NCBI GenBank assembly: GCA_030448025.1
Contig: JAUJNQ010000001.1
Coordinates: 149,776-199,257 of the forward strand
DNA from: Acidimicrobiales bacterium
Lineage (GTDB): Bacteria > Actinomycetota > Acidimicrobiia > Acidimicrobiales > GCA-2861595
Direction: 5' to 3'
Length of the DNA: 49,482 bases
Part shown: positions 17,279 to 24,653 of the stretch, piece after piece
Numbering within the stretch: position 1 is the stretch's first letter
How the letters are laid out: every line of letters begins with the position of its first letter
Notes under the pieces: model-generated
The model's input: the letters and a program-made list of their open reading frames with translations, nothing else
What the model was told of the DNA's origin: nothing
Database searches by the model: none
Translations under genes and position numbers: made by a program

Positions 17279-18562
17279 GTGACGAGCGTGCCGGGTGTGT
17301 CATCGGCTGCCGCTCGGGCGGCCCGGCCCGAGCTGGCGGCGCTGTGGGACGAGCTGGCACGCCGCATGAGCGCGTCCGACCGCCCGGTCACAGCGGTGAC
17401 CCTGCGGGGCCTCGACGACCGCCAGCGAGCGGGCGTCGCCGACCTTCTGGGGAGGGAGCGGCTGGTTCCCCCCACGTGCCGGGTGCCCATCGGTGCCGTG
17501 GTCGCTGCGCTCGGACTGGGCCAGCAGGGCTCGGACCGCGATGGCTGGTACCAGGACGCGGCGCTGCGTGGCCTGGTGGAGGAGCTGCGAGGACCGATCG
17601 TGAACAGGACAGAGGCCCGCCGCCGCCAGCAGGCCGAGCGGGTGGCGCTGTGGTCCTGGCTCGAGGTCGAAGCAGCCCGGCTCGGTGTTCCGGGCTGGGC
17701 CGCCGGGTTGCGGGCCGCTGGGGTCCCGGGCAGCGACGTGGGGCGCCACCGGAGCCGGCTTGAGGCGGCGGTGGCCGTGGTCGACGGGGTCCTGGAGGAG
17801 TCGGACAACATGGCGCTTCCCGTCCTGGCCAACGCCGTGCTCGGCGACCCTCATGCTCTGGACCCGGGGACGGCTCTTGCGCCGCTGGTGCTCGGGGCCC
17901 TGGCCGAGCGGTTTGGGCTGGGCCCGCCGCGATCGGCCGAGGAGGCACGGGAGGTTTGGGCCGCGGCGGGCGTGGTGGCCGACGAGCTGTCGTCCAAGGT
18001 GCTCGTGCTGGGCCTTGGGTGTGATCGTTCGGACTCGCCTCTCGGGGCAGCCCTGGGCGCCTTGGCCGAAGGTGGGGAGCCGGCCGTCGTCACGCTCTCC
18101 CAGCTCCGACGCTGGCCTGTGCACCTGGCCGGAACCGCCCGGGAGGTGAGGGTGGTCGAGAACCCCTCGGTGGTAGCCGAGGCGGCGCGAGCTGGTAGAG
18201 GACGGGCAGCCGAGGGGGCGCCGCTGGTGTGCACGTCGGGGTGGCCCAACGTGGCCGTGATGACCCTACTTCGTCAGCTCGCGTCAACGGGAGCGCGGCT
18301 GCGCTGCCATGCCGACTTCGACCCGCCGGGGATCCTCATCGTCCGTCACCTGGTGGCCCGGCTGGGGGCCGAGCCGTGGGGGATGGGCGAGGCCGAGTAC
18401 CTCTCGGGCGCAGGCCAGGCCCGGGTCACCTTTGCCGGCTCAGTGGCCGACACCCCCTGGGATCCCGGCCTGGCTCGGGCCATGCGCGCCCGGCGTCGAG
18501 CCGTGTTCGAGGAGGACGTGAGGGGCACCCTCCTCGGCTTGGACAACCGGGGGAGAACGTAA
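17279..18562 (+). CDS. jetD: Wadjet JetD Toprim-type nuclease (TIGR02679, DUF3323/DUF2399)
   Basis: A 427-residue DNA-cleaving subunit, related to topoisomerase VI A/Spo11. The N-terminal two thirds match the DUF3323-type arm. The C-terminal Toprim domain shows the metal-binding residues: Glu294 in VVENPSVV and the DxD pair Asp346/Asp348 in CHADFDPPG, with the conserved LVCTSGWPN between them. All residues expected for nicking or cutting DNA are present. I chose GTG at 17279, 16 bp after jetC stops. An in-frame reading extends back into jetC but overlaps it without family support. The gene closes the four-gene Wadjet set. Confidence 0.92.
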   Translation: MTSVPGVSSAAARAARPELAALWDELARRMSASDRPVTAVTLRGLDDRQRAGVADLLGRERLVPPTCRVPIGAVVAALGLGQQGSDRDGWYQDAALRGLVEELRGPIVNRTEARRRQQAERVALWSWLEVEAARLGVPGWAAGLRAAGVPGSDVGRHRSRLEAAVAVVDGVLEESDNMALPVLANAVLGDPHALDPGTALAPLVLGALAERFGLGPPRSAEEAREVWAAAGVVADELSSKVLVLGLGCDRSDSPLGAALGALAEGGEPAVVTLSQLRRWPVHLAGTAREVRVVENPSVVAEAARAGRGRAAEGAPLVCTSGWPNVAVMTLLRQLASTGARLRCHADFDPPGILIVRHLVARLGAEPWGMGEAEYLSGAGQARVTFAGSVADTPWDPGLARAMRARRRAVFEEDVRGTLLGLDNRGRT

Positions 18563-18591
18563 GTGTCACACCCGGTCCGTACGGTTACGGC

Positions 18592-19038
18592 ATGCGCTGC
18601 TGGACGCCGGAACCCGATGACACGCACCTTCTGGACTGGTGGTTGCCCCTGGTGCGAGTGGCGCGCCGAGCCCTCGACGAAGAGGTGCCTTGGCTCATCG
18701 TGCTCGACGAGTGGGCGTTGGCCTTCCGGGTCGAGCGCCCGGGGCGGCCGGATGTCTGGGTCTACGTGCACGACCGGAGCCGTCGCGAGTTGTGCGTTGA
18801 TCACACCGGTCAGCCGTACCGGTTCATCGCCAACTCGCGCGGCCCGTCCCCGGGGCGGTTCAAGGAGATCGAGATCCGCTCCGCCGTATGGCGGGCAGGT
18901 CTGCCCGACGTCAGCGACGGCGTCTGGTTCGAACGACCCGTCTGCCCTTTCCACCCGCCCGACCGGTACGAGCCGCTCGCCGATGACGACGAGCAGTTCG
19001 AGGACCGGCCGGGCCTACACCTGGTGAGGCAGCCATGA
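18592..19038 (+). CDS. Uncharacterised 148-aa protein in the Wadjet operon
   Basis: I do not recognise this protein. It starts at ATG 18592, 29 bp after jetD, and ends in an ATGA overlap with the DUF2786 gene, so it is almost certainly cotranscribed with jetABCD. It is soluble, rich in Trp, Asp and Arg, with segments such as DDTHLLDWWLPLVRVARRAL and ERPGRPDVWVYVHDRSRREL. The pattern suggests an alpha/beta fold with several beta strands in the middle and an acidic tail. No catalytic motif is evident. Its position suggests a Wadjet accessory, or a helper of the DUF2786 protein. Confidence 0.75.
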   Translation: MRCWTPEPDDTHLLDWWLPLVRVARRALDEEVPWLIVLDEWALAFRVERPGRPDVWVYVHDRSRRELCVDHTGQPYRFIANSRGPSPGRFKEIEIRSAVWRAGLPDVSDGVWFERPVCPFHPPDRYEPLADDDEQFEDRPGLHLVRQP

Positions 19039-20486
19039 GCATCAACAACCGCCAGCGCCGGCGGGCCAAGAAGCACAAGCGCCAGAGGGACCGACGCGAC
19101 GCGGCCCAGAGGGACCAGACACGACAGAGAGACCAGCCGGCCCGGGGCGCTTCGAGCGACCAGCGCCCGGAACAGCCAGACCCCCGCACCCATGGCCGCG
19201 ACTGCTTCGGGGAGGCAAACCCCAGCCCCGGCCCTCGATGGCCCGGCGGGAGGAGGAGCGTCCCCGGCGATGAGGTGGTGCGGGCGACGGTGCTGGCCGC
19301 GGCCGAGGCGTTCCAGCTGGGTCCCGGGCCCGCCTACCAATCACGGCTGGAGGCAGTGCGGGTCCTGGATGCCCGGGCCGGTCGTCCCTCCGTCGATCGT
19401 GCGCTGGCCTGGTGGGTGGAGCGCGGCCTCGACAAGGCGTGGACCTCGGGCTGGCAACCGGCCGACGTGCTCCGGATGCTCCGCCGAAGGCTGAGCCCGG
19501 CCCACGCCGACGCTGTGGCGTCGTCCGTGGCCGAGAGCGGGGCTCGCCGGCCCGAAGCCGCCACCGACCAGCGGTGGGCGGGCCAGGTGGAGGCCATCCG
19601 CCGTGACCTCGGGTCCAGGTCTCCCCGTCCGCTGGGTCACCACCTGGCGCTAGCCGTGGAGGCGGTATCGGTGCTGCTTCGCCTGCCGCCCCTTCCGCGC
19701 CTGGGTGCCACCACCAGGGGTCCCGCCAACGGGCGGACCCGCGCCGGCGGGGATGGGTCGGGCGCCATGCTCGAGCGGGTGCGAGCCCTGCTGGCCAAGG
19801 CCGAGTCCACCACCTTCCCCGAAGAGGCCGAGGCCCTGAGCGCCAAGGCCCAGGAGCTGATGGCCCGCCACGCCATCGACGAGGCCGTGCTCGACGCCGG
19901 GCGCACCGGCGGGCCGGGCGGCGTGGTGGGCTGGCGCATCGGTGTCGACGACCCATACGCCTCGGCCAAGTCGCTCCTCCTCGACCGCATCGCCTCGGCC
20001 AACCGCTGCAGCGCCGTCTGGTGCAAGAACATCGGCTTGAGCACTGTGTTCGGGGTCCCATCCGACCTGGAGATGGTCGAGCTCCTCTTCACCTCGCTCT
20101 TGGTGCAGGGCACCGACGCCATGCTGCATTCCGGCAGTTCCATCGACCGCTCCGGTCGGTCGCGTACCCGCTCCTTCCGCCAATCATTCCTGGTCGCCTA
20201 TGCCGAACGTATCGGTGAGCGCCTGTCGGCCACGGCGGCGCAGGTCGTGGCCGAGGGGGCCGAGCGCTACGGCGACGGCCTCCTCCCCATGCTGGCCAGC
20301 CGGGAGGAGGCGGTCGAGAAGGAGGTGCAAACCGTCTTCCCCACTCTGGTCACGAAGGGCACCGCGGTCAGCAACTACTCGGGCTACGTGGCGGGCCGGG
20401 CCGCGGCCGAGATGGCGTCCTTGGCCGTGGGCGGTGAGGTCACTGCCAGCCCGATGGAGGCAGGAGACGAGGCGATCAGAGGATGA
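19035..20486 (+). CDS. DUF2786-domain protein
   Basis: A 483-residue protein. It has a very basic N-terminus (residues 1-45, many Arg/Lys), a helical middle (about 75-200), and the DUF2786 motif at about residues 247-275 (RALLAKAESTTFPEEAEALS, then AQELMARHAID). A conserved C-terminal domain follows (LVAYAERIGERLSATAAQVV; SNYSGYVAGRAAAEM). The function of DUF2786 is not established. Proteins of this kind occur in actinobacteria and phages. The ATG overlaps the stop of the 148-aa gene (ATGA). It is the last gene of the apparent six-gene Wadjet transcription unit. Confidence 0.85.
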   Translation: MSINNRQRRRAKKHKRQRDRRDAAQRDQTRQRDQPARGASSDQRPEQPDPRTHGRDCFGEANPSPGPRWPGGRRSVPGDEVVRATVLAAAEAFQLGPGPAYQSRLEAVRVLDARAGRPSVDRALAWWVERGLDKAWTSGWQPADVLRMLRRRLSPAHADAVASSVAESGARRPEAATDQRWAGQVEAIRRDLGSRSPRPLGHHLALAVEAVSVLLRLPPLPRLGATTRGPANGRTRAGGDGSGAMLERVRALLAKAESTTFPEEAEALSAKAQELMARHAIDEAVLDAGRTGGPGGVVGWRIGVDDPYASAKSLLLDRIASANRCSAVWCKNIGLSTVFGVPSDLEMVELLFTSLLVQGTDAMLHSGSSIDRSGRSRTRSFRQSFLVAYAERIGERLSATAAQVVAEGAERYGDGLLPMLASREEAVEKEVQTVFPTLVTKGTAVSNYSGYVAGRAAAEMASLAVGGEVTASPMEAGDEAIRG

Positions 20487-20610
20487 GGTAACCGAGCGCG
20501 TCGACGCCAAACCGTGGGGGCCCTATGACCGCTGAGGTGTCGGCCGCCGAGGCCACCGCGGCGCTGAGCCTTGGTTTTTACGGTGCACGGTTGGAAGTTG
20601 AGGCCTCGAC

Positions 20611-20985
20611 TCAGATAATTCTTACCGATTCAGCATCGGCGAGGCGACTGGCGACGAGCTCGGTCGCTCGCTCACGGGGGAGGCATTCGAGAGAACTTGA
20701 GACCGTCGATGGCTTCGGCGGTGATCCACGGAGCGAGCACCAGCTCGAACGGGTCGGCCTCGTGTAGCGCTGCCTGCGGGCAGCGGATTCAGCATCGGGA
20801 TCGAGGCTGATGGCCAGGTCGTCGAGCTGTTGACGCTGTCGCGGAGGCCGGCGGCGCTGGCGATAGCAGCCAGCCAGAGGTTGGCCTTCCTGCCGGCGAA
20901 GGTCCACCAGAGTGTCTTGCCGGTGGGCTCGCGGACGATGGTCGTGTTGATGCGTTGAAGGGTCGCCTCACCACCGCGCAACCGC
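20611..20985 (-). pseudogene. Remnant of a DEAD/DEAH helicase C-terminus
   Basis: Three frames must be combined to read a coherent sequence. The first is about 20975 to 20850 (RINTTIVREPTGKTLWWTFA, then GRKANLWLAAIASAAG). The second is about 20845 to 20790 (LDDLAISLDPDAESAARR). The third is about 20770 to 20690 (ADPFELVLAPWITAEAIDGL, KFS), and a final shift leads to CLPRERATELVASRLAD, ending at 20611. These blocks match the C-terminal end of actinobacterial Lhr-like DEAD/DEAH helicases as I remember them. Nothing of the ATPase part is left. With at least three shifts in about 120 codons this is true decay. Confidence 0.65.
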
Positions 20986-21171
20986 CGCCGTCGACGCTCC
21001 CGCTGAGCGGGGCGGGCGATGGTTGTGGCCTTGTGGACCGGCGGATTCCATCCCTGTGCGTGGCGGTACCACGACGAAAAGGGCTGATTCATTCGAAGTG
21101 TTCGCCGTCGAAGACTGTTTTCGGTCACGCAATGTGGTTTGTTGTCCGTCAGTCAGCGGAAAGGAATCAGC

Positions 21172-21999
21172 ATGAGAGTCATGAAGCGCTTGGGTGCCGG
21201 AGTCGCATCTCTGGCGGTCACGGCGGCGGCCGTCGGTGTGGTCGGCACCAGTGCCGCCGCGGCCCAAACGGTTGACTGCAGCACGAACGCAGCCATCACC
21301 AGCGTCAGCTACACGGTGACGCACCTCGACGGCACCAGAACCGTTACCCAGGTCCTCTCCAATGAGAGGATCGCGGGCACGGTGCGTCCCGGCGACGTCA
21401 TCGTGGGCACCTTCGGCCTCAACCCCGCCTGTGAGACGGTGGTCGTTTCCGGAGCGTCGTACTGGGCACCATCGGCGATCTTCAGCGACGCGAACCAAGC
21501 GCAGCAGGTCCTCTTCGACAGCACGACCAAGACGGTCACCACGGGCGGCAGGGCGACCACTGTCTCGTTGACCCTGCGCATCCCGCTTACGGCGACCTCG
21601 TCCGGAGGAGACTGCCCCAACAAGCACAACTCGGGGCCGAAGGCCTTCAACGGCAACGGAGGCTCGGCTGACAGCGGGAATCAGTACGCCAGCACGTGCG
21701 ACCGTCGGGCGTCGCAGAACGGCAAGGGCGGGGGCAGCGCCAACGGGCGGCCGTGCCAGGGCTGCGTCGGCAACGCCGACAACAAGAACCCTCGGGGCCA
21801 GGCTCCGAACGGCGGCGACAGCAACAAGGGCTATGAGTGCGACTTGAACCTAGGCGTCGGCAAGGGGAATCCGGCGCACACGAGTTGCTCGATGCCCAAC
21901 TTCCAGATGGAGTTCGTCGTCGGTCCGGTAATCTCGAGTTTCGTCGCCGGGGGCTACGCCGAGAACGTCAAGATTCCGGGCGGTTCGACCCTCGGTTGA
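21172..21999 (+). CDS. Secreted protein with Asn/Gly-rich cysteine motif
   Basis: A 275-residue predicted secreted protein. The signal peptide is at residues 1-33 (basic MRVMKR, hydrophobic core, AAAAQT cleavage region), with start ATG at 21172 behind AAAGGA. Residues 35-150 form a Thr/Val-rich beta domain. The C-terminal half is rich in Asn, Gly and Cys. Its block, CVGNADNKNPRGQAPNG then GYECDLNLGVGKGNPAHTSC, is a motif I have seen in secreted proteins of high-GC Gram-positives. Six or more Cys suggest disulphides outside the cell. It converges on the CAP-domain gene. Function unknown. Confidence 0.75.
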   Translation: MRVMKRLGAGVASLAVTAAAVGVVGTSAAAAQTVDCSTNAAITSVSYTVTHLDGTRTVTQVLSNERIAGTVRPGDVIVGTFGLNPACETVVVSGASYWAPSAIFSDANQAQQVLFDSTTKTVTTGGRATTVSLTLRIPLTATSSGGDCPNKHNSGPKAFNGNGGSADSGNQYASTCDRRASQNGKGGGSANGRPCQGCVGNADNKNPRGQAPNGGDSNKGYECDLNLGVGKGNPAHTSCSMPNFQMEFVVGPVISSFVAGGYAENVKIPGGSTLG

Positions 22000-22310
22000 C
22001 CGGCCGGCCATGAGCCAAGGGCCCCGCGTGCCAGCCCGGTTCGGCGTCACCATGGAGCAGCGGCGGTGGGACCTTGGAAGGTCTCGACTTGTCTCCGGCC
22101 CCGGTCCTGTCACTGTCCTTGCTCTCTTGGGGTCACCCTCGCCCAGTTGCGTCCTCGTGATGTCGCGGGGTGAGACGCTCCTGCTGGGTGACCACGTCGA
22201 GCAGCTCGTTGCACGGCCGCTGGACGGGGATCTCACATTCAACTCGAGGCGGGCCAGACGCGACGAAGCGGGGCCCGAAGACCCCGCTTGGTCGCCTGTC
22301 CGCTGGGGGG
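22000..22310. other. Convergent intergenic region with hairpins
   Basis: This lies between the secreted protein (plus) and the CAP protein (minus). A weak plus-strand hairpin at 22068-22085 (GGGACCT-TGGA-AGGTCTC) could end the left gene. A stronger hairpin at 22266-22289 serves the right gene. An open reading continuing from the CAP gene through this region has biased, unnatural composition and is not a real extension. Confidence 0.5.
22266..22289 (-). terminator. Hairpin after the CAP-domain gene
   Basis: AAGCGGGG at 22266-22273 and CCCCGCTT at 22282-22289 form a perfect 8-bp stem around an 8-base loop. It lies 22 bases after the frame-restored stop of the CAP gene. No U-tract follows, which is common in GC-rich actinobacteria. 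Confidence 0.55.
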
Positions 22311-22950
22311 TCAGCGGCGACTCCGGCGCACCGTACGGCGAGCGGTGGCGGCCTTGCGGGCCTTGGTCACCTTGGCTCGCTTGCACACCACGCGGCCTCG
22401 GCCGAGCTTGCGACACGTCGTCGCCGGCCGGGGGGGCGGGCGGAGGCGGCGGGGTGAAGGAGCGGTGGGCAACAGGGGCGGCCGCGGGGGCCGGGGCCGC
22501 TTGGGTGGCCATGAAGTTGAAGGTCACGAAGATGGTGCTGCCCGACTGCACCACACCCACGCCCACCGAGTCGTAGTGGCCGTTGACCATGTTGGCGTAG
22601 TGGGAGGGGCTGGCCACGAAGGCGTTGTGCAGCGAGTCGACGCTTGGGCCCATGCCCACGTTCTCACCCAGGCGGGCCCAGTTGGCCGGCGCCTGAGCTG
22701 CCATGTTGGGGTTGTGGGAGATGGAGCCAACAGAGGCCATGTGCGACGACCAGCCACGGGCCATGTTCACCAGGCCCCCATGCACACCGAGGGGACGAAG
22801 CCCCTTCGACGCCCGCAGGCCGTTGAGCTTGTTCACGAAGGCCGCCTCGTCGGAGCCGGTGTCGGCCATGGCCGGGGCGGGAACCACGCTCAGTGCCATC
22901 ACGCTGGCCAGCCCGGCGCCCATGGCGATGCGAATCCTCTTGGTGTTCAT
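22311..22950 (-). CDS. CAP (SCP/PR-1)-domain secreted protein, probable frameshift
   Basis: A secreted protein with a signal peptide (residues 1-29, ending PAPAMADT) and a CAP domain (about 32-150) showing the family blocks ARGWSSHMAS, ISHNPNM, LGENVG and HYANMVNGHYDSVGVG. A Pro-rich linker follows. Within it a run of seven G (22430-22436, plus strand) puts the reading out of frame. Continuing in the next frame gives a natural basic tail with two Cys (CRKLGRGRVVCKRAKVTK) and a stop at 22311. Staying in the original frame gives an odd 190-residue extension. The start is ATG at 22950 with GGAGG at normal spacing. A c-di-GMP riboswitch controls the leader. Confidence 0.85.
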
Positions 22951-22956
22951 TGTCTT

Positions 22957-22997
22957 GCCCTCCAGTGTTGGTAAGACCCACGGAGGGCGAGGCCCCC
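22957..22997 (-). promoter_or_regulatory. Riboswitch expression platform with SD/anti-SD switch
   Basis: On the minus strand the Shine-Dalgarno GGAGGGC (22957-22963) is perfectly complementary over 7 bases to GCCCTCC (22982-22988). That anti-SD can instead pair with GGGGGC (22992-22997), directly after the aptamer. The two exclusive pairings would switch translation initiation of the CAP gene. No U-rich terminator is present, so control is probably translational. Confidence 0.7.
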
Positions 22998-23085
22998 ATT
23001 CGGTAGCTCGGCTGCCTTGGGAGCGAGGTGCTCCTACAGGCCCGTGGCTTTGCGTGTTCCGGGTTTCCCCGGGTTTGCCGTTTCG
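22998..23085 (-). promoter_or_regulatory. Cyclic di-GMP-I (GEMM-I) riboswitch aptamer
   Basis: Read on the minus strand, the consensus elements appear in order. GGCAAACC comes first, then the hairpin CCGGGGAAACCCGG with a GAAA tetraloop. CGCAAAGCCACGGGCC holds the conserved CGCAAAGCC, and a second arm ends AAGGCAGCCGAGCTACCG. This is the GEMM-I architecture (tetraloop arm and receptor arm around the ligand site). It sits about 48-135 bases upstream of the CAP-domain ATG. It should sense cyclic di-GMP and control synthesis of that secreted protein. Confidence 0.9.
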
Positions 23086-23344
23086 TGGGATCGGTCTTGG
23101 TTGCTGTACTCATGATCGGGCGACCACTGTGAGTACTTGAGTAACACGATGGGTGAATTTATTGCCGACGTCCCATCGCCGTCGGCGCGGGGCCTCTCAG
23201 TCACAGTCGGAGGCGGCTCTCACCGCCCGTTGCTCGAGTAGTGCCACGCTTCGGCGGAATCGCCGCAGCAGCCTGCCCGCTTCATGGACGTGCTTCGACG
23301 CCCCCAGACGACATTGCGTCTGGGACGTACGGTCGCACCTAGAC

Positions 23345-23633
23345 ATGAGCCCGATCAGGATCAAACGCCTCGCCATGGAGCTGCAGATGCGGCGTCGCCG
23401 CCTCGACTTCTATGCACGCTCACCAGCTTGGCCCGGCAAGGATCCCGCTTGGCGGTCCGAGCTCACCCGTTATGACTACCTCCTGACCGTGGCCGCCGGC
23501 ATGCTGGAAGTCGCCGCAGTCCGTGTCCGGCCGCCGCTTCACCCCCGCGGCGCGAGCCGCATTGGAGGACCGCCTGGCTCTGGCTGGCCTCGACGTCCTC
23601 GCCCCGGCCGACCGAAGAACGGCACCATCGTGA
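23345..23633 (+). pseudogene. Small uncharacterised gene with a frameshift
   Basis: From ATG at 23345 there is a natural-looking start (MSPIRIKRLAMELQMRRRRL, then SELTRYDYLLTVAAGMLEV). After about 23510 the natural sequence moves to another frame (SGRRFTPAARAALEDRLALA, then GLDVLAP) and stops at 23631-23633. One shift near 23508-23525 would restore a protein of roughly 95 residues, soluble and helical. I do not recognise the family. It lies between the riboswitch promoter region and the metallophosphoesterase. Confidence 0.5.
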
Positions 23634-23809
23634 GGGACAGGGACCCCAACCCATGAGCGTGCCGCTCTGGAACCGGAGCCCTCAGGAGGTGAACTTCCAA
23701 GATCGTAGGATCGCTTCGAAGTCAGGCCGCGCCGCTTCGAAGCCCACCTCGAGGCTGGAACTTCCACGTCGTACAGGCGGCCACATGGAGGAATGTCCTA
23801 ACCGGCCGG

Positions 23810-24417
23810 CTACTTGGCGGTTGACTCCTTCTCGGGAGCTCGCCCCGATGGCCCGGCTCTGACCAGCTGGGCGATGGCCTGCTCGCTGACTGGGCGGTAG
23901 CCCCACACGTCCACGCCCACGTTGATCATGCGGCCCCATTGGCGCCAGCGTTCGTGGACGTGGCCGTGGAGAAGCCACTGGCCCCGATCGGCGGGACGGT
24001 GCTCTGCGTAACGGTCCCGGTCCTGGCTGTCACCGCGGTAGGGGAAGTGACAGGCGAGGACGTTTCTGCCGGCGACAGGAAGGTGGACATGGCCCTGGTG
24101 GACTTCGGCGAAGCCGGCGTCGAGGTAGCGCTCGGACACCCCTCGGCCCGGCGACCGTGGCCGGCCCAGCACCGGTCGTGATTCCCGGCGACAAGCAGCT
24201 TGCGTCCGCTGAGAGAGGAGACCAAGGGCAGGGTGTGCGAGATCTTGCCGAGCGCCACGTCGCCCAACACCCACACCGTGTCATCGGCGCCCACCGTGTG
24301 GTTCCAACCTTGGACGAGGGACCGGTCCATAGTCTGGGCGTCGGCAAAGGGGCGTTCGCAGTACCGGATGATGTTCTCGTGCCCGAGGTGGAGATCGGCG
24401 GTGAACCAGGTGGCCAT
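23810..24417 (-). pseudogene. Calcineurin-like metallophosphoesterase with a frameshift
   Basis: Start ATG at 24417 (the second in-frame ATG), beginning MATWFTADLHLGHENII. The metal-binding blocks are the DxH pair in ADLHLGH, the GDVALGK block, GNHD (in LLVAGNHDRC), and, in a second frame, CHFPYRG and GHVHERW. The last two complete the active site, so the shift near 24145-24150 interrupts an otherwise complete enzyme of about 200 residues. The pattern is that of small single-domain phosphoesterases. The shift looks like loss of one base and could be decay or a sequencing error. If it is an error, the gene is functional. Confidence 0.8.
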
Positions 24418-24653
24418 GCCCTCCATGGTGCCTCGGCCAGAGAATCCTGGTCGTCCGCGGCTGATCGTGTTCGACGAATGCGACCTCGGGGCCTAAGTCC
24501 TGCGACAGCGGCGCCCGATGTTTGGGTGCCACGAGCAGCAACGGAGCGAGGGAGCGAAGCTTCGTCGCCACGGACGGTTTCGGTGGGTTCGCCGACCTCC
24601 CCCGCGTCGTGACAAGCCAACCGGTCAGGGCAGTGAGCGTCGGACCTTCGGAG

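Noticed and set aside
20487-20610. A small gene after the DUF2786 gene on the plus strand
   Set aside because: The reading from 20525 has no ribosome site and merges into the antisense of the helicase remnant, with unnatural composition.
21850-22310. Continuation of the CAP protein to 21850
   Set aside because: The composition becomes unnatural after the G7 run and it overlaps the secreted-protein gene. The other frame gives a sensible tail and stop.
22998-23085. ydaO-type cyclic di-AMP riboswitch
   Set aside because: Cell-wall genes of Actinobacteria often carry ydaO leaders, but the conserved blocks here match GEMM-I and not ydaO.
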